A stretch of DNA of 64,000 nt, from positions 310,001-374,000 of the forward strand of contig NZ_BIFW01000001.1 in assembly GCF_003967595.1 (NCBI RefSeq), in the 5' to 3' direction. Within the stretch, counting starts at the first letter, position 1. Every line of letters begins with the position of its first letter. This DNA comes from Companilactobacillus musae. Its GTDB lineage: Bacteria > Bacillota > Bacilli > Lactobacillales > Lactobacillaceae. Of this stretch, positions 9,977 through 20,050 are shown in pieces. The notes under the pieces are model-generated. The model saw nothing but the letters and a program-made list of their open reading frames with translations, searched no databases and was not told the DNA's origin. Both the position numbers and the translations under genes were made by a program.

Positions 9977-12900
9977 TTTCTTCTACCTCCAAAATTTCGC
10001 CAATTTTTTCTAAAACATCTTCCTTGTTGTAATTAATAATATCGTGATATTCATTTTCAGGTAACATGGCATCAAATTCGAAGATAGGACGATAATCACT
10101 ATATTGCAATCCAGTGACTTTTTGGTATCTATAAGGATTCAAGTTCAATTTTCCAGAATAGATCTTTTCACCAGCATTTTTAATTAAATGACGATTATAA
10201 TTGAGAATTCGGAAAAGATCATTGTCAGAAATAACATCATTTTTTCCGAAACTGACTACAGGTGACCTCGATGAACGTACTTGTTTACCTGTCCGAGCTT
10301 CAACATCAAAGTTATCTAGTAAGTCCTCATCATCTAACAATATTCCCTGTAATTTAAACTTGCTGAGAATCTGTTTTTCAATAGGTGTCTTAGTCTTAGT
10401 TAAACGAATAAAAGGATTACTGATGTGTTCATAAAGTGCCCCACCAATTTTGACTTCTTTATCTTCAGGTTTAAATAGTTCCAAGTTGTCACTTAAACTT
10501 TGGATATATGTTGGCATCTGCATAGTAATACCATCAAGAAATTGTGGAAAATTAAAGTTTCTCTCGCTTGACTTGTAATCAACAATTGTCAAATAAGCCT
10601 TATCCTCATCACTCAAATTCATTTCATCAATTCGGTCGATTTTTCCACGGACATTGATCAAATGATTTCCTGAAATTGGATATGATAATCCAGGCAGATC
10701 CTGTTGCTGATTGATTCGGCCGAAAGTAACTTCAGAACGTTTTGGAACAAAGTGATTTCTAGTATATTGAACTTTCATATTTTTGATCAACTGAACTAAA
10801 GTACTTTGTAATTTATCAGAGATGTATAACATTCTAGCTGAAGATCTAAAGATTCTATTCTCAGGCAATTCAGCTTGTTCAGTAAATAAATCACCAACTA
10901 ATTCAGTTATCTCAGTATCGGCAAAATCAGTTAATTTTTTACCCGTCTTATTAAGGTATTTTACTAATCCATCTAGTACAGCATGGAAGATCGAGCCTGT
11001 TTGAGCTGGTGTGATTTCAAAGAGTTGACGTGGATAGAGCCGCAATCCATACTTTAAGAAATATTCATACTCATTCATATAAAATGTTTCCAATTGTGAA
11101 ATTGAAACATTGATATTTTTGCCATACAAAGCATTGACCGTTTCGGGTTTCAAATCAAATGGTTTATTCTGGTAACTCAAGGAACCCAAGGCAAACTCCG
11201 ATGTCTCAGGTTGTTTTTGAATCAATTGCTGACGTACATACTGCCAAGCATCTGGTAAACTGACATTTTTATCCAAAGCAGCTCTTGAAACACGAATCAA
11301 ATAATTCAAAGTTGATGCTTTCGACCCTACGTACTCCAAAACATGATTAGCATCTTGATCGTCACTATTAGGATTCAAAAGTTTATCTTCAATTGTTAAA
11401 CCAAAATGTTCCTGAATTCGTTTGACATAACTAGACAATTCCTGTTTTTTACTATCTTCTGACAAGTTTGGATATGTGAAGATCAAACGTTGTGAAGCCG
11501 TTGTGAAGGTTATGTCATGTAAAAACGGCTCGGAATTATTAACAACCTCATCAGATTCTTTTAAAAACTTACTATCATGTAAGTTCTCATTTAGGAAACC
11601 ACGTTCATCGTCTGTAACTAAATTATTTGAAATCGTAGCTCCAGGCATATTGCTAGTTGTTGAGCCAAGGATAATAGTGATTTTACGATTATTAGGTTGA
11701 ATCATCCCTATTTCTGAGATACTTACGGCATCAAGTGTTGAGGGAATTTGCGAGTAAGTAGCATTTTCAAATGCAGCATCTAGAATACTGATGAAGTCAT
11801 CAGTTGCAAACTCCTGTTCACCAAACACTGTCACGTATTCATCTAGTATCTGATTGAACAAGTTTATGATTTGTTCTGGTTGATTAGCTAATGTCAAATT
11901 CTTTTGTTCCGTAGCTTGAGTTTGCCATTTTAAGAGAATTTCAAAGACATGATTTTTAGTCAGAAAATCATATAGCAAACTAGCACTATCTAATGAACTA
12001 TGACTTGCGCCTAAAAACTTATCTAATTCAGAATAAAGTTTTTTAACATAATCTTTAATAAGATTGATTTGTTGATATTCTTTAATTTTGACTTGATCGA
12101 CTTTGGCATCTAATTTGACACTTGGCTTGAATTTAGAACCTAACCAAGCCCTTTTACCAATGCCGTTGGCTAAAGCATAGTTTTCTGTAATATCAACTGC
12201 CTGGCGAAATCCTGCCAAATCGTCTTGAAACTCTTCTGGAATCAGCAATTCTGTTCGCAATAAACTGATTACATCATCTTCCTGCATCCCATGACCATAA
12301 ACTGCAAATAATAAATCAATTAGGCGTTTGAAGGGATGATTTGCCATTTTCTTTTGAAGATCTATGAAATATGGAACCTCATTATTCTCCATAAACGATT
12401 CAATGAAAGAGCCATACTCCGATAAATTTCTGGCAACAATCAAGAAATCTTTATAACGATAATCTTGACGTGCTACCATTTGCCGAATATAAGAACTTAT
12501 TGCTGAAACTTCAGTTTGCTTATCTGTACACTTCCAAATTTGAACTGCATTATTGTTATCAAAACGACTTTTTTGAATGCTGCCGACACCACTAGATTGC
12601 AACCAATAGTCTTCTAATTTGGCAAGGTCTGCACTAACCCGCAATTCATCAGCAAAGTAATTTCGTGTAATAATTTTTTGACTCTTAGCAAAGTCATGTA
12701 ACTGCTTATAAGTTGAATTAGAACGATAAAAGAATTCGGATTCCTCTTCAGTTTTTAAAATTGGTTTATCTAAAACTAAAGAAACATTCAAATTGTTGCT
12801 ATTAATCATCATTGACTTGACTAGATTCAATTCAGTGGCTGTAAAAGAAGAAAATCCTTCAATATAAAAATGATACTGGCTGGTATGAATCTGTTTATTC

Positions 12901-13472
12901 AAAAAATCGGCCAAGGCATTTAATTGAAAATCATTAGTATTATATGATTGAATTCTTTCAAGATAAGCCTTATAAATTAGGTTCAGTTCTTTGATTTTAT
13001 CAGCAAAAACATCCTGTTCATTGCTATTAAGTACAGCGTCGATATCATCTGGTTCAACTTGACCATTCAAAAACTCATTGAATTGAGAAATCATTTGGTC
13101 AATAAAACCTGGTTTGTTGATCATGCCGGAAAATATTTTTAATTTTTTTTGATTATTTTGAACAATTTCTTTCAATAGCATTGCAGCTTTAGTTTGCGTT
13201 AAGGTTTCTACATTATACTCACTGCTATCACGCAAAAAATACCAAGCTAAACGTGAAAACGAAAAAGTCTGAACATTATTTGTCGCTACCAAAGAATCGT
13301 TATCTTTAGCAAACGATTTGAGGATATTTACTTCTGATTCAAATTTAATATGATTAGGAACTAAGAAAAAATATTGTCCTTGAGGATCTTTTTTTAAATC
13401 TTCTTGGAACAGCGCCATCATTTTTTTGTGATGGTCATATTGATTCTTACCTAGTACAAAATTCAATGTCAT
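9969..13472 (-). CDS. addB: AddB/RexB helicase-nuclease subunit B, lacking Walker A and Fe-S cysteines
   Basis: 1167 aa. Partner of AddA in double-strand break repair. The nuclease motif 'VDYKSS' is present near residue 970. Two family features seen in Bacillus AddB are missing: the N-terminal P-loop (here 'FVLGKNQYDHHKK') and the four cysteines of the [4Fe-4S] nuclease staple. The first Cys position reads 'FYMNEYEYFLKYGLRL', the last three read 'NPYRYQKVTGLQYSDYRP', and only one Cys occurs in the whole protein (near residue 304). This is the RexB form of lactic acid bacteria. First gene of the addB-addA-dinG unit, divergent from mvk. Confidence 0.95.
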   Translation of the reverse strand: MTLNFVLGKNQYDHHKKMMALFQEDLKKDPQGQYFFLVPNHIKFESEVNILKSFAKDNDSLVATNNVQTFSFSRLAWYFLRDSSEYNVETLTQTKAAMLLKEIVQNNQKKLKIFSGMINKPGFIDQMISQFNEFLNGQVEPDDIDAVLNSNEQDVFADKIKELNLIYKAYLERIQSYNTNDFQLNALADFLNKQIHTSQYHFYIEGFSSFTATELNLVKSMMINSNNLNVSLVLDKPILKTEEESEFFYRSNSTYKQLHDFAKSQKIITRNYFADELRVSADLAKLEDYWLQSSGVGSIQKSRFDNNNAVQIWKCTDKQTEVSAISSYIRQMVARQDYRYKDFLIVARNLSEYGSFIESFMENNEVPYFIDLQKKMANHPFKRLIDLLFAVYGHGMQEDDVISLLRTELLIPEEFQDDLAGFRQAVDITENYALANGIGKRAWLGSKFKPSVKLDAKVDQVKIKEYQQINLIKDYVKKLYSELDKFLGASHSSLDSASLLYDFLTKNHVFEILLKWQTQATEQKNLTLANQPEQIINLFNQILDEYVTVFGEQEFATDDFISILDAAFENATYSQIPSTLDAVSISEIGMIQPNNRKITIILGSTTSNMPGATISNNLVTDDERGFLNENLHDSKFLKESDEVVNNSEPFLHDITFTTASQRLIFTYPNLSEDSKKQELSSYVKRIQEHFGLTIEDKLLNPNSDDQDANHVLEYVGSKASTLNYLIRVSRAALDKNVSLPDAWQYVRQQLIQKQPETSEFALGSLSYQNKPFDLKPETVNALYGKNINVSISQLETFYMNEYEYFLKYGLRLYPRQLFEITPAQTGSIFHAVLDGLVKYLNKTGKKLTDFADTEITELVGDLFTEQAELPENRIFRSSARMLYISDKLQSTLVQLIKNMKVQYTRNHFVPKRSEVTFGRINQQQDLPGLSYPISGNHLINVRGKIDRIDEMNLSDEDKAYLTIVDYKSSERNFNFPQFLDGITMQMPTYIQSLSDNLELFKPEDKEVKIGGALYEHISNPFIRLTKTKTPIEKQILSKFKLQGILLDDEDLLDNFDVEARTGKQVRSSRSPVVSFGKNDVISDNDLFRILNYNRHLIKNAGEKIYSGKLNLNPYRYQKVTGLQYSDYRPIFEFDAMLPENEYHDIINYNKEDVLEKIGEILEVEEND

Positions 13473-13574
13473 TTTTATTCACCCGCAAAAATTTTATCAT
13501 AGTTAGTTGCCGTAAAGTGGAAATCATCTCAATAGATGTATAAAATAAAGACTTAGAGAAACTGAGGTGAGCAT

Positions 13575-14525
13575 GTGCTTAAAGGAATAGGTAAAAGTCA
13601 CGGAAAAACAATTATTATGGGAGAACATGCGGTAGTTTATGGCTATCCTGCGTTTGCTATCCCACTACTTAGTACACCCGTGATCGTTAAAATAAAACAA
13701 AGTCAGACAAGTTCTTTGATTTCCAAGTACTATGCTGGAAAAATCGATCAAATCCCCGATTCGTTATCCGGAGTAAAATATTTGATCAATCTATTAAATG
13801 AAGAATTAAATCATCAACAAATCCAATATACGATCAGTATTGACAGTGGTCTACCGATCGAACGTGGAATGGGCTCTTCAGCAGCCATTGCCGCAGCATT
13901 AACTAGAGCTTTTTTTGATTTCTTCAACAAATCATTGAACCATGCAACACTCCTAGATTACGTTAACAAATCAGAAACAGTTACTCATGGAAAAGCTAGC
14001 GGCTTGGATGCCTTAACAGTCAGTTCTGATTACCCAATTAAATTCGGTCAAAATGAATCACCAAAGAGCTTCACTTTTAACTCTGAAGGCTTTATTGTAA
14101 TTGCTGATTCTGGAGTTAAGGGTAAAACTAAAGAAACTGTCGCTGATGTAAAAAAAATGTACGATCAAAATCCTGTTAAAACTGGTGCTTATTTGAAACA
14201 GCTAGGCGACTATGCTACTAAAGCAAGTTCTTATTTAATTAAGGGCAACCTAAAGCAATTAGGACTAGTTTTTTCTTTAGCAAATGAAATTTTGACCAAA
14301 CTAAATTTAGCAATTCCTAAGACCGATAAATTGATTGATGCCGCTAATCATGCTGGAGCTCTTGGTAGTAAAATCACTGGCGGTGGCCGCGGTGGCTGCA
14401 TTATTTGTTTAGCTCATAACCTTAAAAATGCTCAAATGATTCAAAAGGCCCTAATAAAATCTGGAGCCGAACAAACTTGGATTCAACCACTATCAATTTA
14501 TGCGGAGGATTCTGATCTTGACTAG
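13575..14525 (+). CDS. mvk: Mevalonate kinase
   Basis: 316 aa, GHMP kinase family; phosphorylates mevalonate with ATP, first kinase of the mevalonate route to isopentenyl diphosphate. Motifs: 'GEHAVVYGYPAFAIPL', the phosphate-binding 'GLPIERGMGSSAAIAAA', and C-terminal 'KITGGGRGGCIICLA'. Start is GTG at 13575, four bases after GAGGTGA. First gene of a four-gene plus-strand operon; its last 8 bases overlap the start of mvaD. Divergent from addB over about 100 bases that must hold both promoters. Confidence 0.96.
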   Translation: MLKGIGKSHGKTIIMGEHAVVYGYPAFAIPLLSTPVIVKIKQSQTSSLISKYYAGKIDQIPDSLSGVKYLINLLNEELNHQQIQYTISIDSGLPIERGMGSSAAIAAALTRAFFDFFNKSLNHATLLDYVNKSETVTHGKASGLDALTVSSDYPIKFGQNESPKSFTFNSEGFIVIADSGVKGKTKETVADVKKMYDQNPVKTGAYLKQLGDYATKASSYLIKGNLKQLGLVFSLANEILTKLNLAIPKTDKLIDAANHAGALGSKITGGGRGGCIICLAHNLKNAQMIQKALIKSGAEQTWIQPLSIYAEDSDLD

Positions 14526-15483
14526 AACAGCACGAGCTTACACAAATATTGCCTTAATTAAATATTGGGGCAAAAAAAATAAACAGTTGAAATTGCCTTT
14601 TACAAACAGCCTATCTTTAACTTTAGATAGATTCTATACAGACACAAAGGCCACTATCATTAATAACGATGAAGATATTGTTTACTTAAATGGTCAATTA
14701 TTAAATACAACACAAAATAAACGTATTTTAAAATATCTAGATACAGTTAGACAATTTTATTCATTTAATGATCACTTTCAAATTGATTCAATTAATCATG
14801 TACCAACCTCGGCTGGATTTGCTTCTTCAGCATCAGGATTTGCAGCTTTGGCAGCTTCTATTAATGAAACAAAAAAATTAAATTTGAATCGTCGTCAATT
14901 ATCAATTTTGGCTCGTAATGGTTCTGGCTCTGCTAGTCGCTCTATCTATGGTGGTTTTGTCGAATGGATTGCAGGTGCCGATAATGAGTCTTCTTTTGCC
15001 GTGCCCATTGACGAGAACCCAGAGATTGATTTAACGTTATTATCGGTTGTGATAAACAAACATAGTAAAAAGATTTCTTCAACCGTCGGAATGGAAAATT
15101 CCGTAAAAAGCTCCCCTTTTTATGAAAATTGGGTTACACTAGTGACTTCAGAGATAAAAGAAATTAAGCAAGCAATTGCTCAAAAAGATGTCCAAAAAAT
15201 TGGTGAAATTTCCGAACATAATGCAATGTGTATGCATGCCTTGACCCTTTCGGCTAACCCTTCGTTTACATATTTTGAACCGGAAACATTACAAATAATT
15301 CAAATAATTAAAGAATTACGTCAAAAAGGTATCTTTGCGTATGCTACAATTGATGCCGGTCCAAATGTTAAAATTATATGTACGAAAGAATCGCTCCCTA
15401 AGGTTCAAACATACATCGAACAACAACTATCAAATGTAACAACTGTCATTGCCAATATAGGTTCTGGTATCCAATACATCTGA
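14518..15483 (+). CDS. mvaD: Diphosphomevalonate decarboxylase
   Basis: 321 aa from the TTG at 14518. An in-frame ATG at 14500 would swallow the GGAGG ribosome site (14504-14508), so the TTG, giving 'MTRTARAYTNIALIKYWGK', is the better start and aligns with the conserved N-terminus. ATP-dependent decarboxylation of mevalonate diphosphate to isopentenyl diphosphate. Motifs: 'ALIKYWGK', 'PTSAGFASSASGFAALA' (nucleotide loop) and 'ATIDAGPNVKIIC'. Translationally coupled to mvk by overlap. Confidence 0.96.
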   Translation: MTRTARAYTNIALIKYWGKKNKQLKLPFTNSLSLTLDRFYTDTKATIINNDEDIVYLNGQLLNTTQNKRILKYLDTVRQFYSFNDHFQIDSINHVPTSAGFASSASGFAALAASINETKKLNLNRRQLSILARNGSGSASRSIYGGFVEWIAGADNESSFAVPIDENPEIDLTLLSVVINKHSKKISSTVGMENSVKSSPFYENWVTLVTSEIKEIKQAIAQKDVQKIGEISEHNAMCMHALTLSANPSFTYFEPETLQIIQIIKELRQKGIFAYATIDAGPNVKIICTKESLPKVQTYIEQQLSNVTTVIANIGSGIQYI

Positions 15484-15507
15484 TATAAATTGAAAGGTAT
15501 GATATTT

Positions 15508-16587
15508 TTGTCTACAGGAAAAGCACCTGGAAAATTATATTTAGCTGGAGAATATGCAGTCGTTGAAACTGGCTTTCCGGCTGTCCTTACTTCAGTAAAT
15601 AAATACGTCACCGTAACGATCAATAAAGCTCAAAACGGTGGAACGATTCAGTCTAAGAATCTTAATAAGGAACTGATTCACTGGAATCGTCAAGGAACAG
15701 AATTAATTTTTGATGATTCAGAAAGTCAATTACAATATATTCTTGCTGCCATTAAGTTCGTTGAAAAATATGCACTTGAGAAAAATAAAAAATTAAATTA
15801 TTACGATCTTTTAGTTACAAGTGAACTGGATTCAAAAGATGGTAAAAAGTATGGCTTAGGTTCTTCAGCAGCTGTCACCGTTGCCGTTGTAAAAACACTA
15901 GGTGATTTCTACAACTTGAAGTTATCGGCCATGGATATTTATAAGATATCAGCCATCTCCCACTTATCAGTTCAAGGCAACGGTAGTCTAGGGGATATCG
16001 CAGCAAGTGCCTTTGGTGGTATTGTTGCTTATTATTCACCTGACCGTAACTGGATTTTTAATATGATCCGTAATCATAGTATTACTGAGATCTTAACTTT
16101 AAATTGGCCTCAATTAAAAATTCAAAGTCTTGTTTTACCAGACGATTTAGAGTTAACTGTCGGTTGGACTGGTTCTCCAGCATCGACCTCGATTTTAGTT
16201 GATCGAATTGCTTTGACTAAAGCCCAAAAAGTCGAAAAGTATCAAAACTTTCTCCATGCTAGTCGCAAGAATGTTGAAAAATTAATTGATGGCTTTAAAA
16301 CCAATAATTCCACTTTAATCAAAGAAACATTCAGCAAGTATCGTGATTTGTTATCCGATTTAGCTGATTTCAGTGATGTTCATATTGAAACAGAACTCTT
16401 AACTAAGCTTTGTGATATTGCTGAAAGACTTGGTGGCTCAGCCAAAACTTCTGGTGCCGGTGGTGGTGACTGTGGCATCGTTTTAAGTGATAAGCTGTTA
16501 AACGTGACTGAACTAAAAAAAGAGTGGCAACAAGTTGGTATTACCCCATTAACTTTAAAAATTGGAGAAACGATTGCTCATGCCTAA
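15508..16587 (+). CDS. mvaK2: Phosphomevalonate kinase
   Basis: About 359 aa, GHMP kinase family; converts phosphomevalonate to mevalonate diphosphate. Motifs: 'APGKLYLAGEYAVVE', 'YGLGSSAAVTVAVV', 'AKTSGAGGGDCGIVL'. The frame opens with TTG at 15490, but the ribosome site GAAAGG lies at 15492-15497, so the start is probably the TTG at 15508 (spacing 10); an ATG at 15499 is too close. Third gene of the mevalonate operon; its end overlaps fni by 8 bases. Confidence 0.93.
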   Translation: MSTGKAPGKLYLAGEYAVVETGFPAVLTSVNKYVTVTINKAQNGGTIQSKNLNKELIHWNRQGTELIFDDSESQLQYILAAIKFVEKYALEKNKKLNYYDLLVTSELDSKDGKKYGLGSSAAVTVAVVKTLGDFYNLKLSAMDIYKISAISHLSVQGNGSLGDIAASAFGGIVAYYSPDRNWIFNMIRNHSITEILTLNWPQLKIQSLVLPDDLELTVGWTGSPASTSILVDRIALTKAQKVEKYQNFLHASRKNVEKLIDGFKTNNSTLIKETFSKYRDLLSDLADFSDVHIETELLTKLCDIAERLGGSAKTSGAGGGDCGIVLSDKLLNVTELKKEWQQVGITPLTLKIGETIAHA

Positions 16588-17626
16588 ACAAGATGCCCAG
16601 ATTCAACGTAAAGTTGAACATCTTTTCTTAGCTGAAAAATTTTTTACTGACGAATCATTTGCTGGTTTTGATAAGGTTCGCCTACTTCATGATGCCCTAC
16701 CAGAATTACAAGTTAAAGACATTGATCTGACAACTGACTTTTTAGGCAGTTCGATATCTTTGCCTTTTTATTTTAATGCTATTACTGGTGGCTCTCATCA
16801 ATCGGATCATTTTAATACTGAATTAGCACAATTGGCTAATAAATTAAATGTTCCTGTCTCGAGCGGTTCAATGGGAGTATTTTTGCGACTACCTGAAGAA
16901 ACTAAAACTTCTTTTACCACTTTAAGGGAAAATAATCCTGAAGGATTCGTCATAGCTAATGTTTCTGCCAAAGTTAATGCTCAGCAGGCACAAAAAGCCA
17001 TTGATCTAGTTCAAGCAAATGCTTTGCAAATTCATCTTAATGCCTTGCAAGAGTTAGCTATGCCGGAAGGAGATCAAGAATTCTTCTGGATTGATAACAT
17101 AAAAGATATTGTTGCTACGGTCAAGATTCCAGTTATTGTAAAAGAGGTCGGTTTCGGTATCTCTCAAAATAATTTGGCCCAGCTCTATGAAGCTGGTGTT
17201 AAATATGTTGATATTTCTGGTTTTGGAGGCACTGATTTTGCTCAAATCGAAAGTGCTCGTAATCATGAGTTTGATTTGACTTATTTGGATCAATTTTCAC
17301 TTTCAACCGTGGAATCCTTGCTTGAATCTCGATCTTATCAAGGCAAGATGACTATCCTTGCCTCTGGCGGTATCAGAACGCCAATGGACGTTATCAAATC
17401 TTTACGTTTAGGTGCAAGTGCTGTGGGAATGTCAGGGCTAGTACTCCATCACTTGCAAAAGCATTCCTTAAGCGAAACAGAAATCTTCTTTGATGGATTT
17501 ATTAAACAATTAAAATTGATCATGGCTGCTATTGGTGCTAAATCAATTTCAGACATCAAAAAAGCTCCCATCATTCTTGATGAGAGCTTGATGAATTATA
17601 TGAAACAACGTAATTTAAAACTCTAA
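16580..17626 (+). CDS. fni: Type 2 isopentenyl-diphosphate delta-isomerase (FMN-dependent)
   Basis: 348 aa from ATG 16580 (a TTG at 16574 is an alternative; the ribosome site GGAG is at 16564-16567). Interconverts isopentenyl and dimethylallyl diphosphate using reduced FMN. TIM-barrel motifs: 'NAITGGS', 'SSGSMGV', 'VKEVGFGIS', 'DISGFGGTDFAQIE', 'ASGGIRTPMDVIKSLRLGAS'. Last gene of the mevalonate operon. Its stop TAA (17624-17626) overlaps the stop of the convergent methyltransferase gene, so no separate terminator exists between them. Confidence 0.95.
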   Translation: MPKQDAQIQRKVEHLFLAEKFFTDESFAGFDKVRLLHDALPELQVKDIDLTTDFLGSSISLPFYFNAITGGSHQSDHFNTELAQLANKLNVPVSSGSMGVFLRLPEETKTSFTTLRENNPEGFVIANVSAKVNAQQAQKAIDLVQANALQIHLNALQELAMPEGDQEFFWIDNIKDIVATVKIPVIVKEVGFGISQNNLAQLYEAGVKYVDISGFGGTDFAQIESARNHEFDLTYLDQFSLSTVESLLESRSYQGKMTILASGGIRTPMDVIKSLRLGASAVGMSGLVLHHLQKHSLSETEIFFDGFIKQLKLIMAAIGAKSISDIKKAPIILDESLMNYMKQRNLKL

Positions 17627-18975
17627 CGTCTTAATCCCTTGGGATAGACGTTTTTTATTTGCTGATTACTATATCTTCCCCAGCTAAATAATTTATTTTG
17701 ATAAGATAAACCAATCCACTTATTATCAAAAGCGGGTTTATTAGCTAAAATAACTGATTCACCATGCAAATATTTCTTAAACTGATCTTGATCTAATTCA
17801 AAACTAGTCTTTAACAATTCAGGTTTGAGTGCCAATATCCAAGCGATATCGGGCTCAAATCTATTTTTTTTGAATTCCCCTAGCTTCAAACCATTTCTCA
17901 AAATATGTAGTCCTTTAAAACGACTATCCAAACTAGCTGCCTGATACAAAAAATCACTGATTTTGAGCCAATTTTTTTCTGATAAATTAGTTAAATTAAC
18001 TTTAGCAAATTTTTGGACAAATTGAATATCGTCCTTTTTTACACCATCATTGATCTGACGTTCTTTTATTTCAACTGGTTCGCCATCTTTAACTAGTTTA
18101 CACATGAAGTGCCCTTCACCATTGAATTGATCTGGGAACATTCGTAATGCCTTAGATAATTCAGTATTGCCATTACCCCACTCAGGTTTACCATCTTCCA
18201 TACCGGCATACTTCTTTACCTCAGCTAAATGCATATCAGGATATTTATCTAAGAACCAAGCAATATTTTGCTCGTTTTCTTCCGGTGAAAATGTACAAGT
18301 TGAATAAACAAAAGTACCACCATTATTTAGCAACTTATAAGCTGAATCTAAAATATGTCTTTGACGATTAGCACATTGTTCAACATAATCTAAAGACCAA
18401 TACTTAACTGATTCAGGATCTTTTCTAAACATTCCCTCACCTGAACAAGGTGCATCCACTAGAATTTTGTCGAAGAAATTTTCAAATTTCTTTTCAAAAT
18501 CCTTGGGTGAATTATTGGTTACCACCGTATTAGTAATTCCCATTCTTTCGATGTTAGAGGACAACACCTTAGCTCGTTTAGCGTTTATCTCATTACTTAC
18601 TAAAAGTCCCTGAGAATCCATTTTTGAAGCTATATAGGTTGTTTTACTCCCAGGTGCCGCACAAAGATCCAGAATTCGATCATCTTTTTGAGGATTTAAG
18701 ATTTCTGTAACATACATTGCGCTTGGTTCTTGACTATAGACGTAGCCAGACAGATGATCAATTGAGTTTCCATCAATATCACCATAGTAGCCAATGTTAC
18801 TATATTCAATTGGCTTATCTAACGAATAAGATACATTTTGATAATTTGCCTTAAGGGGATTCAAACGAAAAGCCTCTTGACTATCCGATTGAATAGCAGC
18901 AAAGAGTTTTTCCGCTCTATCTCCCATCAAATTACGATATTTTTCTTTAAAGTCTGGACTTAAATCGACTTTCAT
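17623..18975 (-). CDS. rsmF: RsmF/NOL1-NOP2-Sun family rRNA (cytosine-C5) methyltransferase
   Basis: 450 aa from ATG 18975, which has GGAGTG 8-9 bases upstream; a TTG at 18999 would lie inside the previous gene. SAM-binding 'LDLCAAPGSKTTYIASKM', the two catalytic cysteines in 'VDAPCSGEGMFRKD' and 'YSTCTFSPEENE'. C-terminal extension (about residues 300-450) resembles the PUA-like NOL1/NOP2 fusion domain of Gram-positive RsmF proteins. It methylates a cytosine in 16S rRNA; the exact position is not readable from sequence. Four bases downstream of the membrane protein gene, so co-transcribed. Confidence 0.9.
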   Translation of the reverse strand: MKVDLSPDFKEKYRNLMGDRAEKLFAAIQSDSQEAFRLNPLKANYQNVSYSLDKPIEYSNIGYYGDIDGNSIDHLSGYVYSQEPSAMYVTEILNPQKDDRILDLCAAPGSKTTYIASKMDSQGLLVSNEINAKRAKVLSSNIERMGITNTVVTNNSPKDFEKKFENFFDKILVDAPCSGEGMFRKDPESVKYWSLDYVEQCANRQRHILDSAYKLLNNGGTFVYSTCTFSPEENEQNIAWFLDKYPDMHLAEVKKYAGMEDGKPEWGNGNTELSKALRMFPDQFNGEGHFMCKLVKDGEPVEIKERQINDGVKKDDIQFVQKFAKVNLTNLSEKNWLKISDFLYQAASLDSRFKGLHILRNGLKLGEFKKNRFEPDIAWILALKPELLKTSFELDQDQFKKYLHGESVILANKPAFDNKWIGLSYQNKLFSWGRYSNQQIKNVYPKGLRR

Positions 18976-18979
18976 TAAA

Positions 18980-19954
18980 TTATTCACTCCGTTTAACAAA
19001 GAATATTTGCGACAATCCGATTAGTATAGTAATTAAAACCGAAATTGTCATGAACAAATTGAAGGTATTATGACTGATAATAACTATCTTCCAGTTCACA
19101 GCTGCAAATCCAACAGCAAATGGCACTAACGTATAAATTAAATAACGAATCATCAAACCATTACGATAATTATTCTTCAAATCTCCAGTTAAATGTGATC
19201 TTGATAGATCATATTTAAGTGGTACTAAAATATAGAAATCTACTGCCACAATTAAGAAGACTAACAAAACAATTCCAACGAGATACAACTCACCATTGTT
19301 GCTTGTTTCAGCATTGGTAAAATCATCAGTCTGCGGTACATACTTATGTGTTGACTTAACATGCAGAACTTTTTTGATCTTATTGAAACTTTCTTTATTG
19401 CTGACAGCTCGACCATCTAGTACTGTTGTTACTTGGTTTAGATGATACTTAGACTTAGGTTGATTGGGTGACAAAGATACCAAGGTTTGCGAATTCAAAA
19501 TATCTGCCCCATCGAATCCAACATTTCCAATTACAGAAATATAGCGATTATCAACTTTAATGTAAGCCTGACTTTGTGGCTTATATGCTTCTAGTTCTGA
19601 ACTTTTCCCTTGAATGGCAAAAGGTATTTGCGAAATAAAATCATCCGCTGAGAAATAACGACCTGAAGTAATCGGCAATTTGTTAATATTCCCATGACTA
19701 TATATATAGCCTATATCACTATTGCTTTTTTCAAAGAAAATCAACTGATAACTAGATACTTTCTTTTTGGCTGTTAGATCTTGAACTGCCGTTACTAAAT
19801 TCTTTTTGGACTTTGTATGCAAAACAACGGCTTCTTCACTCATACCTAGACGATTCATTGTATTATTATACTTGATTGAGTCACTCTTAGAGATCGCCAC
19901 TCCAGTGAGTAGGATAATCAAAAAGATAATTAAACTCGAAACTATTTTTTTCAT
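18980..19954 (-). CDS. Membrane protein with MacB/FtsX-permease-like layout, no partner ATPase
   Basis: 324 aa. One N-terminal hydrophobic segment (residues 5-22), an extracytoplasmic domain of about 200 residues, then three hydrophobic segments (about 225-248, 268-290, 296-316). This 1+3 layout with a large outer loop resembles MacB/FtsX-type permeases. No ABC ATPase gene is adjacent; the downstream neighbour is an rRNA methyltransferase 4 bases away. I do not recognise a specific family. It could be a stand-alone envelope protein. Confidence 0.55.
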   Translation of the reverse strand: MKKIVSSLIIFLIILLTGVAISKSDSIKYNNTMNRLGMSEEAVVLHTKSKKNLVTAVQDLTAKKKVSSYQLIFFEKSNSDIGYIYSHGNINKLPITSGRYFSADDFISQIPFAIQGKSSELEAYKPQSQAYIKVDNRYISVIGNVGFDGADILNSQTLVSLSPNQPKSKYHLNQVTTVLDGRAVSNKESFNKIKKVLHVKSTHKYVPQTDDFTNAETSNNGELYLVGIVLLVFLIVAVDFYILVPLKYDLSRSHLTGDLKNNYRNGLMIRYLIYTLVPFAVGFAAVNWKIVIISHNTFNLFMTISVLITILIGLSQIFFVKRSE

Positions 19955-20050
19955 AAAAATTCACCTATAAATTTGTCTTACTGATATATCATTTTACACT
20001 AAAGACCAAGTGAACGTGACAAAACATAGATAGCTTTTGCATAATAATGT

